From positions 1 to 6,797 of the forward strand of contig JAIXYF010000362.1 in NCBI GenBank assembly GCA_027490345.1: a DNA stretch of 6,797 nucleotides, given 5' to 3'. The DNA is from Novosphingobium sp. GTDB lineage: Bacteria > Pseudomonadota > Alphaproteobacteria > Sphingomonadales > Sphingomonadaceae. The notes under the pieces are model-generated. The model did no database searches and was not told the DNA's origin. It worked only from the letters and a program-made list of their open reading frames with translations. The number at the start of each line of letters is the position of its first letter. The stretch's first letter is position 1. Positions 1 to 5,151 of the stretch are shown in pieces. The position numbers were made by a program, and so were the translations under genes.

Positions 1-110
1 CTGGCGATTTTGTATTGGAGGGTTGGGGCTTCATCTTCGTTCCTTCGTCACTACGACGAAGCCCCAACCCTCCTTAAATCACAACCTCGAATCTGTGCCA
101 TTGGTGCTGA
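1..110. other. Non-coding stretch left of the IS fragment
   Basis: Apart from the inverted repeat at 17-73, I see no gene here. The transposase reading frame is closed by a TGA at 108-110, so the transposase homology starts just to the right. The stretch is probably the junction where the left part of the insertion sequence was lost. Confidence 0.4.
17..73. repeat. Perfect 16-bp inverted repeat (possible hairpin)
   Basis: GGAGGGTTGGGGCTTC at 17-32 is matched exactly by its reverse complement at 58-73, with a 25-nt spacer. A competing inner stem, CTTCGTC (43-49) with GACGAAG (55-61), overlaps the right arm, so two folds are possible. No T-run follows the repeat on either strand, so it is not a typical intrinsic terminator. 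It may be a small transposable-element remnant, a recombination scar or an RNA hairpin. The pairing is seen directly; the role is unknown. Confidence 0.75.
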
Positions 111-368
111 CGGGGGGCAGAGCGCTGGCACCAGACCATGAAGAACCGCATCCTGCTGGAAAACTACTTCCTGCCCGGCGACCTTGAGACCCAGATCGAG
201 GCGTTCGTCGAGCACTACAACCACCAGCGCTACCATGAGAGTCTGAACAACGTGACCCCTGCCGACGTCTACTTCGGCAGGGCGGCTTCCATCCTCAAAC
301 AGCGTGAAAGGATCAAGCGACAGACCATCGAGCATCGGCGCTTGCAACACCGCAAGCTCGCCGCCTAA
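111..368 (+). pseudogene. IS3-family transposase (integrase core), C-terminal fragment
   Basis: About 85 codons remain of the OrfB-type DDE transposase. Visible landmarks are ERWHQTMKNRILLENYF, in which the E followed by a helix resembles the last acidic residue region of the catalytic triad; the YNHQRYHESLNN block typical of the rve_3 segment; the TPADVYFGR motif; and a basic tail ending in HRKLAA before TAA at 366-368. An in-frame TGA at 108-110 removes the N-terminal DNA-binding part and the first two catalytic Asp residues. An ATG at 138 would give a 76-residue peptide, but it is an internal Met rather than a real start. The product cannot be a functional transposase. Confidence 0.85.
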
Positions 369-442
369 AAACCAACCCCGCACGAAGCCCGCACTCCGCT
401 AATCTAAGCCCCGATCTGCGCCAAATGTTCTGACGACGGACA
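111..442 (+). mobile_element. 3' remnant of an IS3-family insertion sequence
   Basis: This span holds the C-terminal end of an IS3-type transposase and a short 3' non-coding tail ending near ACGACGGACA (433-442). IS3 elements usually end in ...CA, so 442 is a plausible right terminus, but no matching left end (TGTCCGTCGT...) exists in the window and the 5' two-thirds of the element are missing. It is therefore a dead remnant that cannot move by itself. The exact terminus is inferred from the TG...CA convention. Confidence 0.6.
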
Positions 443-547
443 CTCTGTTAGAGCCTGGCGGCGTCTATGCCGCCTCCTGCCGATTCTCCTTGCGCGGTGT
501 TATGTGGAGCTGAATCACCAGAACAAAGGGCACCGTTCTAAGCGAGA
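443..547. other. Intergenic gap between IS remnant and regulator
   Basis: No gene is seen. A short GGCGGC/GCCGCC stem (457-462 with 469-474) lies beyond the 3' end of the minus-strand regulator, but no T-run follows it on either strand, so I do not call it a terminator. Confidence 0.4.
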
Positions 548-1012
548 TCACTCGACCGGCTGGAACGGCTCCAAAGCGATGGCCAATTGCCTCGCCTCTT
601 CCACAAACCTCGCCAGCCGGTCCGATCCATACGCAGCCTCATACTGGTCCAACAGCCGCTTGGTATGAACGCCGGTTTCCTGGACGAGAGCTTGCCCGGC
701 TTCGGTAACGGAGATGGAGAGTTTTCGTCCGTCTCCCGGATTGGCAGTCTTGGCGATCAGCTCCCTCTGCAGCAGCTCCTTCACGATCCGCGTGACGCTC
801 GGTGGGTAGAGCATTGCTTTGGCCGCAATGGAGCCGGCATCCATTGTGCCATTATCAGAAAGGACGCGAAGAACACGCCATTGCTGCTCGGTCACTCCCG
901 CACGTCTTAGATGTGGCCTGATCGGGCCCATGACCGCTTCCCGCGCCGCCAGCAGACTGCCAGCGATGGACTGGCCATAAACCGGGAGCCCAGTCGATGT
1001 ATCGTTACTCAT
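548..1012 (-). CDS. MarR-family transcriptional regulator, HpaR-like
   Basis: A 154-residue winged-helix regulator, the normal MarR length. The N-terminal block SIAGSLLAAREAVMGPIRPHLRRAGVTEQQWRVLRVLSD closely resembles HpaR-type regulators of aromatic catabolism ('REAVM...LR...TEQQWRVLRVL'). It is followed by the recognition-helix region (AAKAMLYPPSVTRIVKELLQRELI) and the wing (NPGDGRKLSISVTEAG). The frame is open up to 1150, but I chose the ATG at 1012 (MSNDTSTG) because the extra 46 upstream codons include decayed integrase sequence. No clear Shine-Dalgarno precedes this ATG. Proteins of this family bind DNA as dimers and usually release it on binding small phenolic ligands. No catabolic partner gene lies in the window, so its target is unknown; it sits alone between two mobile-element remnants. 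Family call is firm; HpaR-like subgroup is moderate. Confidence 0.87.
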   Translation of the reverse strand: MSNDTSTGLPVYGQSIAGSLLAAREAVMGPIRPHLRRAGVTEQQWRVLRVLSDNGTMDAGSIAAKAMLYPPSVTRIVKELLQRELIAKTANPGDGRKLSISVTEAGQALVQETGVHTKRLLDQYEAAYGSDRLARFVEEARQLAIALEPFQPVE

Positions 1013-1105
1013 GATAATTTGCTGGCACAACTGGTGTGGTGAGGCAAGGCATTCATTGTCGCTCCTGACACTGAACCCAGGAACGGAGAATGCCGCGAGA
1101 ACCCC

Positions 1106-1596
1106 GACCCGCGCCTTCTTCACCTTGGCAAGGGGGTTCGTGGGAAGCATCCCCAGTCGACCGCACGATTGAAGCAGGCCTTGATCGAGGCAATGTCCCG
1201 GTTGATCGTCTGGTTGCTCAGGCCCCGATCGACCTCCTTGGCGCGCCAGCGCTCGACATCGAGTGCGGTGATCTTGTCGAGCGGCTTCTTGAGCAGCGCT
1301 TTGAATGCGGTCTTGAGCCGCTTTACGTTCTGCTCATGGGCCTGCTGGCTGGCCTTCGCCCACGCGGCATAGTCGCCTTCAAGATACGCCCCGAGGGTCG
1401 ACATCTCTGCCTTCGGCTTGCGCGCGTCGCTCAAGTTGAGGACATCAGCGCGCACGAGCCAGACGCGCTCGCCTCGTGCGAACTCACAATACCACGACTT
1501 CGCTCCGCCCGGCATCACCCGCAAGACCAGCCCCTTGAGCCGCGTATCGCGATGCTCCACGCGTCGCTGGTGCGCGAGCGCGGCTCTTGGCCTCAC
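1106..1596 (-). pseudogene. Tyrosine recombinase (phage/island integrase), truncated and frameshifted
   Basis: Minus-strand remnant of a P4/DUF4102-type integrase. From the N side: an arm-binding segment (DTRLKGLVLRVMPGGAKSWYC), a shortened linker (LSDARKPKAEMSTLG), and the SAM-like core-binding domain (LDKITALDVERWRAKEVDR, LSNQTINRDIASIKACFNRAV). After AVDWG the frame is lost at about 1150: TGGGGATGCTTCCC lacks one base, and the expected continuation MLPTNPLAKVKK resumes in the next frame. Similarity fades near 1105. The whole catalytic domain (the R...HxxR...Y residues) is absent, and the usual first ~20 residues are missing too. The jump from SDARK to PKAEM suggests a further in-frame deletion of about 20 residues. 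The gene is dead, but it marks a former integration event. Confidence 0.85.
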
Positions 1597-1618
1597 GGCG
1601 CTGGCCTGATGCCCCCGG

Positions 1619-1660
1619 TTTGGCCCTGCCTATTTGGCCCTGCCTATTTGGCCCTGCCTG
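1619..1660. repeat. Three tandem copies of a 14-bp repeat
   Basis: The unit TTTGGCCCTGCCTA occurs at 1619-1632 and 1633-1646, and with a final A-to-G change at 1647-1660. It lies between the decayed integrase 5' end and the first gene of the operon, upstream of that gene's candidate promoter. It could be replication slippage, a recombination scar or a clustered protein-binding site. The sequence shows the repeat; its function is unknown. Confidence 0.9.
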
Positions 1661-1673
1661 TTCGATCCGCAGA

Positions 1674-1701
1674 TTGCCGCGCCGGATGATTGCTGTAGTG
1701 T
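1674..1701 (+). promoter_or_regulatory. Candidate promoter of the SPFH/polyamine operon
   Basis: TTGCCG (1674-1679) and TAGTGT (1696-1701) are separated by 16 nt and sit about 30 nt before the SPFH start codon. The -35 resembles the TTGACA/TTGCCG pattern common in alphaproteobacteria, but the -10 is a poor match. The position is sensible because no gene on this strand precedes the operon. Weak call. Confidence 0.25.
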
Positions 1702-1730
1702 GGGAATACAGCAGTCCGGCAGGGTCTTCC

Positions 1731-2744
1731 ATGTTCGATTTTCTCAAGAAGCAGTTCGTCGATGTCATCGAATGGCTCGAACAGCCGGGCGAACTCGCCT
1801 GGCGCGTGCCGTTTCAGGATCAGGAAATCCAGCACGGCGCGCAGCTTACAGTGCGCGAAGGCCAGATTGCCGCGTTCGTTAACGAAGGCCAGCTGGCTGA
1901 TTACTTCGGCCCTGGGCTTCACACACTCGAAACCGCAAATCTGCCGATCCTCACCAACCTCATGAATTGGGACAAGGCGTTCAAGTCTCCGTTCAAGTCC
2001 GATGTGGTGTTCTTCTCGCTCAAGGAGCAGGCCGGGCTGAAATGGGGCACGGCGCAGCCGGTCACGGTGCGCGATGCCGAATTCGGCGCGCTGCGGCTGC
2101 GCGCCTTCGGGTCCTATTCCTTCGCGATTCATGAAGTCCCACCGTTCGCCGCGCGCGTGCTCGGCACGCTGCCGAGCCTTGCCGCGACCACGTTGGAGCC
2201 GCAGCTGCGCGCCGCGATCCAGACCTCGCTCGCCGCCGCGCTTGGCAGCAGCGGGGTGCCGTTCCTCGATCTGGCAGCAAACCAGCAGGCTTTGTCAGAC
2301 CGGATCAAGCTGGAAGTCGACAAGGCCTTTGCGCAGTGGGGCCTCACCTGCCGCTCGTTCTATGTCGAAAGCGTGTCGCTGCCCGATGAGGTGCAAGCGC
2401 ATCTCGACAAGGGCAGCTCGATGCGCGTGCTCGGCGATCTGGGCAACTACACGCGCTTTCAGGCGGCTGAGGCGCTGCAAACGGCGGCCGGAGCCGAAGG
2501 CGGCCTTGCCGGGCTGGGTGCGGGCATCGGTGCGGCGGGCGTGCTGGGGCAGGCGATGGCGCAAGGGCTGAGCCCGGCGCCGACACCTACCTCCGCCCCC
2601 GCCCCCGCCCCCGCCTCCGCTGCAGCGCCAGAGGAAGACCCGATCGCCGTGATCGAGAAGCTTCACCGCCTCGTTACCGTGGGCGCGCTCAGCCAGCAGG
2701 AATTCGACGCCAAGAAGGCAGAGCTGCTTGGCCGTATCCGCTGA
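1731..2744 (+). CDS. SPFH-domain protein (YdjI/'virion core' type) with C-terminal SHOCT domain
   Basis: A 337-residue protein. The opening MFDFLKKQFVDVIEWLEQPG...LAWRVPFQDQEIQHGAQLTV is the signature of the YdjI-like SPFH family, as are the FVNEGQ and FGPGLHTL motifs (about 48-66) and SPFKSDVVFF (86-95). The SPFH/band-7 core spans about 20-235 (GSSGVPFLDLAANQ at 172-185, SVSLPDE at 214-220). A Gly/Ala-rich stretch (256-280) and a Pro/Ala linker (281-303) lead to a SHOCT-type tail (304-337: IEKLHRLVTVGALSQQEF...AELL). No transmembrane helix or signal peptide is seen, so it would be a cytoplasmic, membrane-surface oligomer. The ATG at 1731 fits the family start and has a modest AGGG upstream; the frame is open further back, but those codons look non-coding. 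It leads the operon, 20 nt before the next gene. In B. subtilis the related YdjI is encoded with PspA and zinc-ribbon YdjG, which suggests envelope-stress scaffolding. Confidence 0.9.
   Translation: MFDFLKKQFVDVIEWLEQPGELAWRVPFQDQEIQHGAQLTVREGQIAAFVNEGQLADYFGPGLHTLETANLPILTNLMNWDKAFKSPFKSDVVFFSLKEQAGLKWGTAQPVTVRDAEFGALRLRAFGSYSFAIHEVPPFAARVLGTLPSLAATTLEPQLRAAIQTSLAAALGSSGVPFLDLAANQQALSDRIKLEVDKAFAQWGLTCRSFYVESVSLPDEVQAHLDKGSSMRVLGDLGNYTRFQAAEALQTAAGAEGGLAGLGAGIGAAGVLGQAMAQGLSPAPTPTSAPAPAPASAAAPEEDPIAVIEKLHRLVTVGALSQQEFDAKKAELLGRIR
2595..2612 (+). repeat. (GCCCCC)x3 hexanucleotide repeat encoding Ala-Pro
   Basis: Three perfect GCCCCC units inside the SPFH gene encode the AP repeats at residues 289-294 of the linker. 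The opposite strand carries three runs of five G, a potential quadruplex. Because the unit is six bases, slippage would change linker length without breaking the frame. Confidence 0.85.
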
Positions 2745-2764
2745 ACCCGGCTGAACATCGGACT

Positions 2765-3436
2765 GTGGACCAGATGGCGAACTGCCCGACTTGCGGGGCC
2801 GGTGTCCCGGCGCGGGGAGACGGGCTGCCTTATGCCACGTGCGCCTATTGCCGCACGCTGTTGATGCGCCATGGCTTGACGCTGGAAGCGGTGGGCACGG
2901 TGGCGCAGCTGCCGGTTGACGTTTCCCCCATTCAGATCGGCACGCGCTTCAGCGTTGATGGCGCAGAGTCGACCAGCGTTGGCCGCGTGCGCTGGGGCTG
3001 GAGCGGCGGTTCGTGGAATGAATGGCTGCTGATCGCGGCCGATGGCAGCCGCCACTGGCTGGGCGAGGCCATGGGCATGTACATGCTCACCGCCGAATAC
3101 CCCGATGCTCTGGACATCCCGGCCATCCGCAATTTTGCGCAAGGCAATCCCATGGCCGTTGATGCTTCGGTGAAAGCCGGCGGCCAGTGGTTCCATGTCG
3201 CCGACATCAAGGAAGCCGCATGCCTTGGCAGCGAGGGCGACCTGCCCTTCCCCACTCTGCCGGGTTGGACCATAACCAGCGTCGATTTCCGCAATGATGC
3301 GGGCGCGGCACTTTCGGTCCAGCGGGGCCGCGATGGCACCAGCGCATGGCTTGGCGTTTGGTCCGATCTTGCGGGCCTTGCCCCCAAGGGCCTGCGCATG
3401 CTGGAAGGCTGGGCCATTCCCGGCGGGATGGCATGA
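2765..3436 (+). CDS. Zinc-ribbon DUF4178 protein, soluble
   Basis: A 223-residue protein with an N-terminal zinc ribbon (CPTC at 7-10 and CAYC at 26-29) followed by a DUF4178 region: IGTRFSVDG (58-66), WNEWLLIAADGSRHWLGEAMGMY (84-106, the core hallmark), WFHVADIKEAACLGSEGDLPF (142-162), then a beta-rich tail. No membrane segment or signal is seen, so it is likely cytoplasmic. The start is GTG at 2765; an ATG at 2774 would trim three residues and is equally possible, as neither has a strong ribosome site. It follows the SPFH gene by 20 nt, and its TGA overlaps the next ATG (ATGA). DUF4178 has no established biochemical activity known to me; the domain recurs beside SPFH and polyamine genes. 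The role is inferred as a partner of the SPFH scaffold or of the membrane DUF4178 protein encoded next. Confidence 0.82.
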   Translation: MDQMANCPTCGAGVPARGDGLPYATCAYCRTLLMRHGLTLEAVGTVAQLPVDVSPIQIGTRFSVDGAESTSVGRVRWGWSGGSWNEWLLIAADGSRHWLGEAMGMYMLTAEYPDALDIPAIRNFAQGNPMAVDASVKAGGQWFHVADIKEAACLGSEGDLPFPTLPGWTITSVDFRNDAGAALSVQRGRDGTSAWLGVWSDLAGLAPKGLRMLEGWAIPGGMA

Positions 3437-4773
3437 GCGGCAGTGCCGGTTCCATCCGGGCGATCACCTGCCCCGCCTGCGGCGGCGCGATCGAAGTGCA
3501 CGCAGCGGGCTACACCGTCACGCTGGCCTGTCAGCACTGCGGCTCGCTGCTCGATACAACGCAGGCGGACGTGCAGATCATCACCGCCTACAAGCGCGCG
3601 GCCAAGAACTTCGCCATTGCGCTGGGTGCGCGCGGCACGCTTTTCGGCACCGAATGGCAGGTGATCGGCGCGCTGAAGCGCCACAGCAGCGATAGCGGAG
3701 ACTGGCAGGAATTCCTGCTGTTCAATCCGTATGTCGGCTATCGCTGGCTGGTGGCGGCAGGCGGCGAATGGCAGTTTGGCACCATGCTGATGGACCGGCC
3801 CGAAGGCGGCGGCAGCGCGGTCACGTGGCGCGGGGAGACGTACAGGCTCGCGGGGGCCGAAACGGCCGAAACCCGCACCGTGCTCGGCGAATTCTACTGG
3901 AAGGTTGCGCGCGGCGATACCGCGTCTGCCAGCACCTTTGAGGGGCGGGAAGACCTGCTCTCACGCGAGGAAGTCGGGGGCGAGGTGACGTGGACACAGC
4001 TCGTCCCGGTTGATGCCGACGATGTCGCGGCGGCCTTTTCCGTCTCGCGCAAGTTCGTGCCAAAGCCCGCGGCGCCCTCGATCGGGCAGCGCTTCATGAG
4101 CGCACCGCGCGGCGGCCAAGATGATCTTCCGATGATGTTCCTGATGGCGCTGGCCGCGCTGGCAGCGATCGGGCTGGTGCAGGGACTGCTAAGCTATCCG
4201 CATGCCTGCGCCAAAAGCCAGACCGAAGTCGCAGTCGGCGGCACCACCACGGCAAGCCGGATCGGCACGATCGAGGCGTGGCGACCCTGGCAATTCGTCA
4301 CGATCAATGCGGTGAGCGATCAGTTCCACAACCGCTGGGTCGATCTTGATTACAGCCTCGTCAACCGCAAGACCCAGCAATCGATCGATGCCTACGGGGT
4401 GGTCGAGTACTATACGGGGTCGGACAGCGACGGTCCGTGGAGCGAAGGCAGTTATGCGGCCGAGACGCTGTTTGCCGGTGTGCCGGGCGGCACTTACGAT
4501 ATCTTCGTGGATACGGCGGCGCACGGCTGGCCGAATGATCCGGTAGCCACGCCGCCAGCCGACGTAAGCGTTGACGGAACCGGCACCTGGGCACCGCCCA
4601 ATGCGGCTGATCTAGCCGCTTCCGGCGCAAATGCCTGGGCCGCGCCTGAAAAGATCACGATCTGGTTCGAGGCCTGCACCGGCGGCTTTTCATGGGGCAT
4701 GTTCTGGATCATGGCGTTCCTGCTCTTCGCCCTGCCCCTGACCATGCTGTGGTGGAGGCACCGCGACCGATGA
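3433..4773 (+). CDS. Membrane-anchored zinc-ribbon DUF4178 protein
   Basis: A 446-residue protein. A zinc ribbon (CPAC at 13-16, CQHC at 33-36) leads into a DUF4178 domain (about 65-205; landmarks DWQEFLLFNPYVGYRWLV at 90-107 and GEFYWKVARGD at 152-162). A hydrophobic helix follows (about 232-254), then an extracytoplasmic domain (about 255-416) that looks beta-rich, with WVDLDYSLVN, GVVEYYTG, GPWSEGSY and VPGGTYDIFVD. A second helix (about 417-441) ends in WWRHRDR. The basic end fits both termini being in the cytoplasm. A single Cys sits at each edge of the external domain (259 and 415). The start is the ATG in the ATGA overlap with the preceding gene; the frame is open further upstream, but those codons lie inside the previous gene. 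It probably relays between the cytoplasmic ribbon/SPFH side and the envelope; this function is an inference. Confidence 0.85.
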   Translation: MSGSAGSIRAITCPACGGAIEVHAAGYTVTLACQHCGSLLDTTQADVQIITAYKRAAKNFAIALGARGTLFGTEWQVIGALKRHSSDSGDWQEFLLFNPYVGYRWLVAAGGEWQFGTMLMDRPEGGGSAVTWRGETYRLAGAETAETRTVLGEFYWKVARGDTASASTFEGREDLLSREEVGGEVTWTQLVPVDADDVAAAFSVSRKFVPKPAAPSIGQRFMSAPRGGQDDLPMMFLMALAALAAIGLVQGLLSYPHACAKSQTEVAVGGTTTASRIGTIEAWRPWQFVTINAVSDQFHNRWVDLDYSLVNRKTQQSIDAYGVVEYYTGSDSDGPWSEGSYAAETLFAGVPGGTYDIFVDTAAHGWPNDPVATPPADVSVDGTGTWAPPNAADLAASGANAWAAPEKITIWFEACTGGFSWGMFWIMAFLLFALPLTMLWWRHRDR

Positions 4774-4916
4774 GCAAATCGCTGTTTCTGTTCGGCATCT
4801 GGTGCGCCTTCCTCGTCGTCTGCTCGGGTGTTTTCGCCTGGTATGGCTGGGCGCCGTTTCCCGACAATACCAGTTCGTCCTCGTCCTCCGCTTATCGCGG
4901 CCCCACGCACAAATGA
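4770..4916 (+). CDS. 48-residue single-pass membrane protein
   Basis: A small gene whose ATG overlaps the TGA of the preceding gene (ATGA at 4770-4773). GGAGG at 4754-4758 lies 11 nt before the ATG and makes a good ribosome site. The product has one hydrophobic helix (about 5-24, LFLFGIWCAFLVVCSGVFAW), then YGWAPFPDN, a run of six Ser (35-40), and the tail AYRGPTHK. Two Cys lie within the helix (12 and 18). It could be a subunit or regulator of the neighbouring membrane proteins. I do not recognise a named family. Confidence that it is real comes from the overlap, ribosome site, hydrophobic helix and tight operon position rather than from homology. Confidence 0.75.
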   Translation: MSKSLFLFGIWCAFLVVCSGVFAWYGWAPFPDNTSSSSSSAYRGPTHK

Positions 4917-4926
4917 CCTCTCCCTT

Positions 4927-4932
4927 CAGGAG
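4927..4932 (+). promoter_or_regulatory. Ribosome binding site for the DUF350 gene
   Basis: CAGGAG lies 9 nt before the ATG at 4942. It fixes the start of this short gene, whose frame is open for 38 further codons upstream that overlap the previous gene. Confidence 0.65.
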
Positions 4933-4941
4933 CCTTGCCTC

Positions 4942-5151
4942 ATGCTGACCCCCGACACCTTTCTCGCCACCCTGATCTATGCCGGGCTTGGCATCGTGAT
5001 CTTCATTGTCAGCTTCGTGCTGGTCGACCGGCTGACCCCGGGCAACCTGTGGGCCGAGATCATCGAGCGCAAGAACATGGCCGTGGCGCTGCTGGCGGGC
5101 GCGGTCGCGATCGGTATCTCCAATATCATCGCCGCCGCCGTGCATGGATGA
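4942..5151 (+). CDS. DUF350 (YjfL-type) small membrane protein
   Basis: A 69-residue protein with two hydrophobic helices (about 8-28, LATLIYAGLGIVIFIVSFVLV; about 46-66, MAVALLAGAVAIGISNIIAAA) joined by a polar loop (DRLTPGNLWAEIIERKN). The loop, with an LTPGNLWAEII-like segment and ERKN before the second helix, is characteristic of DUF350/UPF0719. Many DUF350 proteins carry two such units (about 130 residues, four helices); this one has a single unit and would need to oligomerise to give the full fold. In E. coli the DUF350 protein YjfL is encoded beside PspA-like YjfJ and the glutathionylspermidine-synthase-like YjfC, which matches the polyamine context here. Its stop overlaps the aminopropyltransferase start by 8 nt, so the two are probably translationally coupled and may act as a membrane complex. 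Confidence 0.85.
   Translation: MLTPDTFLATLIYAGLGIVIFIVSFVLVDRLTPGNLWAEIIERKNMAVALLAGAVAIGISNIIAAAVHG

Noticed and set aside
457..474. GGCGGC/GCCGCC hairpin as terminator of the regulator
   Set aside because: The stem is only 6 bp and no T-run follows on either strand.
587..910. 107-codon plus-strand frame inside the MarR gene
   Set aside because: It is antisense to a well-recognised winged-helix protein, with no domain or ribosome site of its own.
1..1660. CRISPR array or phage-defence island
   Set aside because: The only tandem repeat is three adjacent 14-mers without spacers, and no nuclease, helicase or toxin gene is seen.
1090..1689. 199-codon plus-strand open frame opposite the integrase remnant
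   Set aside because: The minus strand shows integrase motifs, and the plus frame has no recognisable domain.
1703..1707. GGAAT as part of an EcfG-type general stress promoter
   Set aside because: The expected GTT-type -10 element is not found at the proper spacing, and the position would leave little room before the start codon.
2932..3684. 250-codon minus-strand open frame across the DUF4178 genes
   Set aside because: It spans two recognisable plus-strand genes, has low-complexity composition and shows no known motif, so it is a shadow frame.
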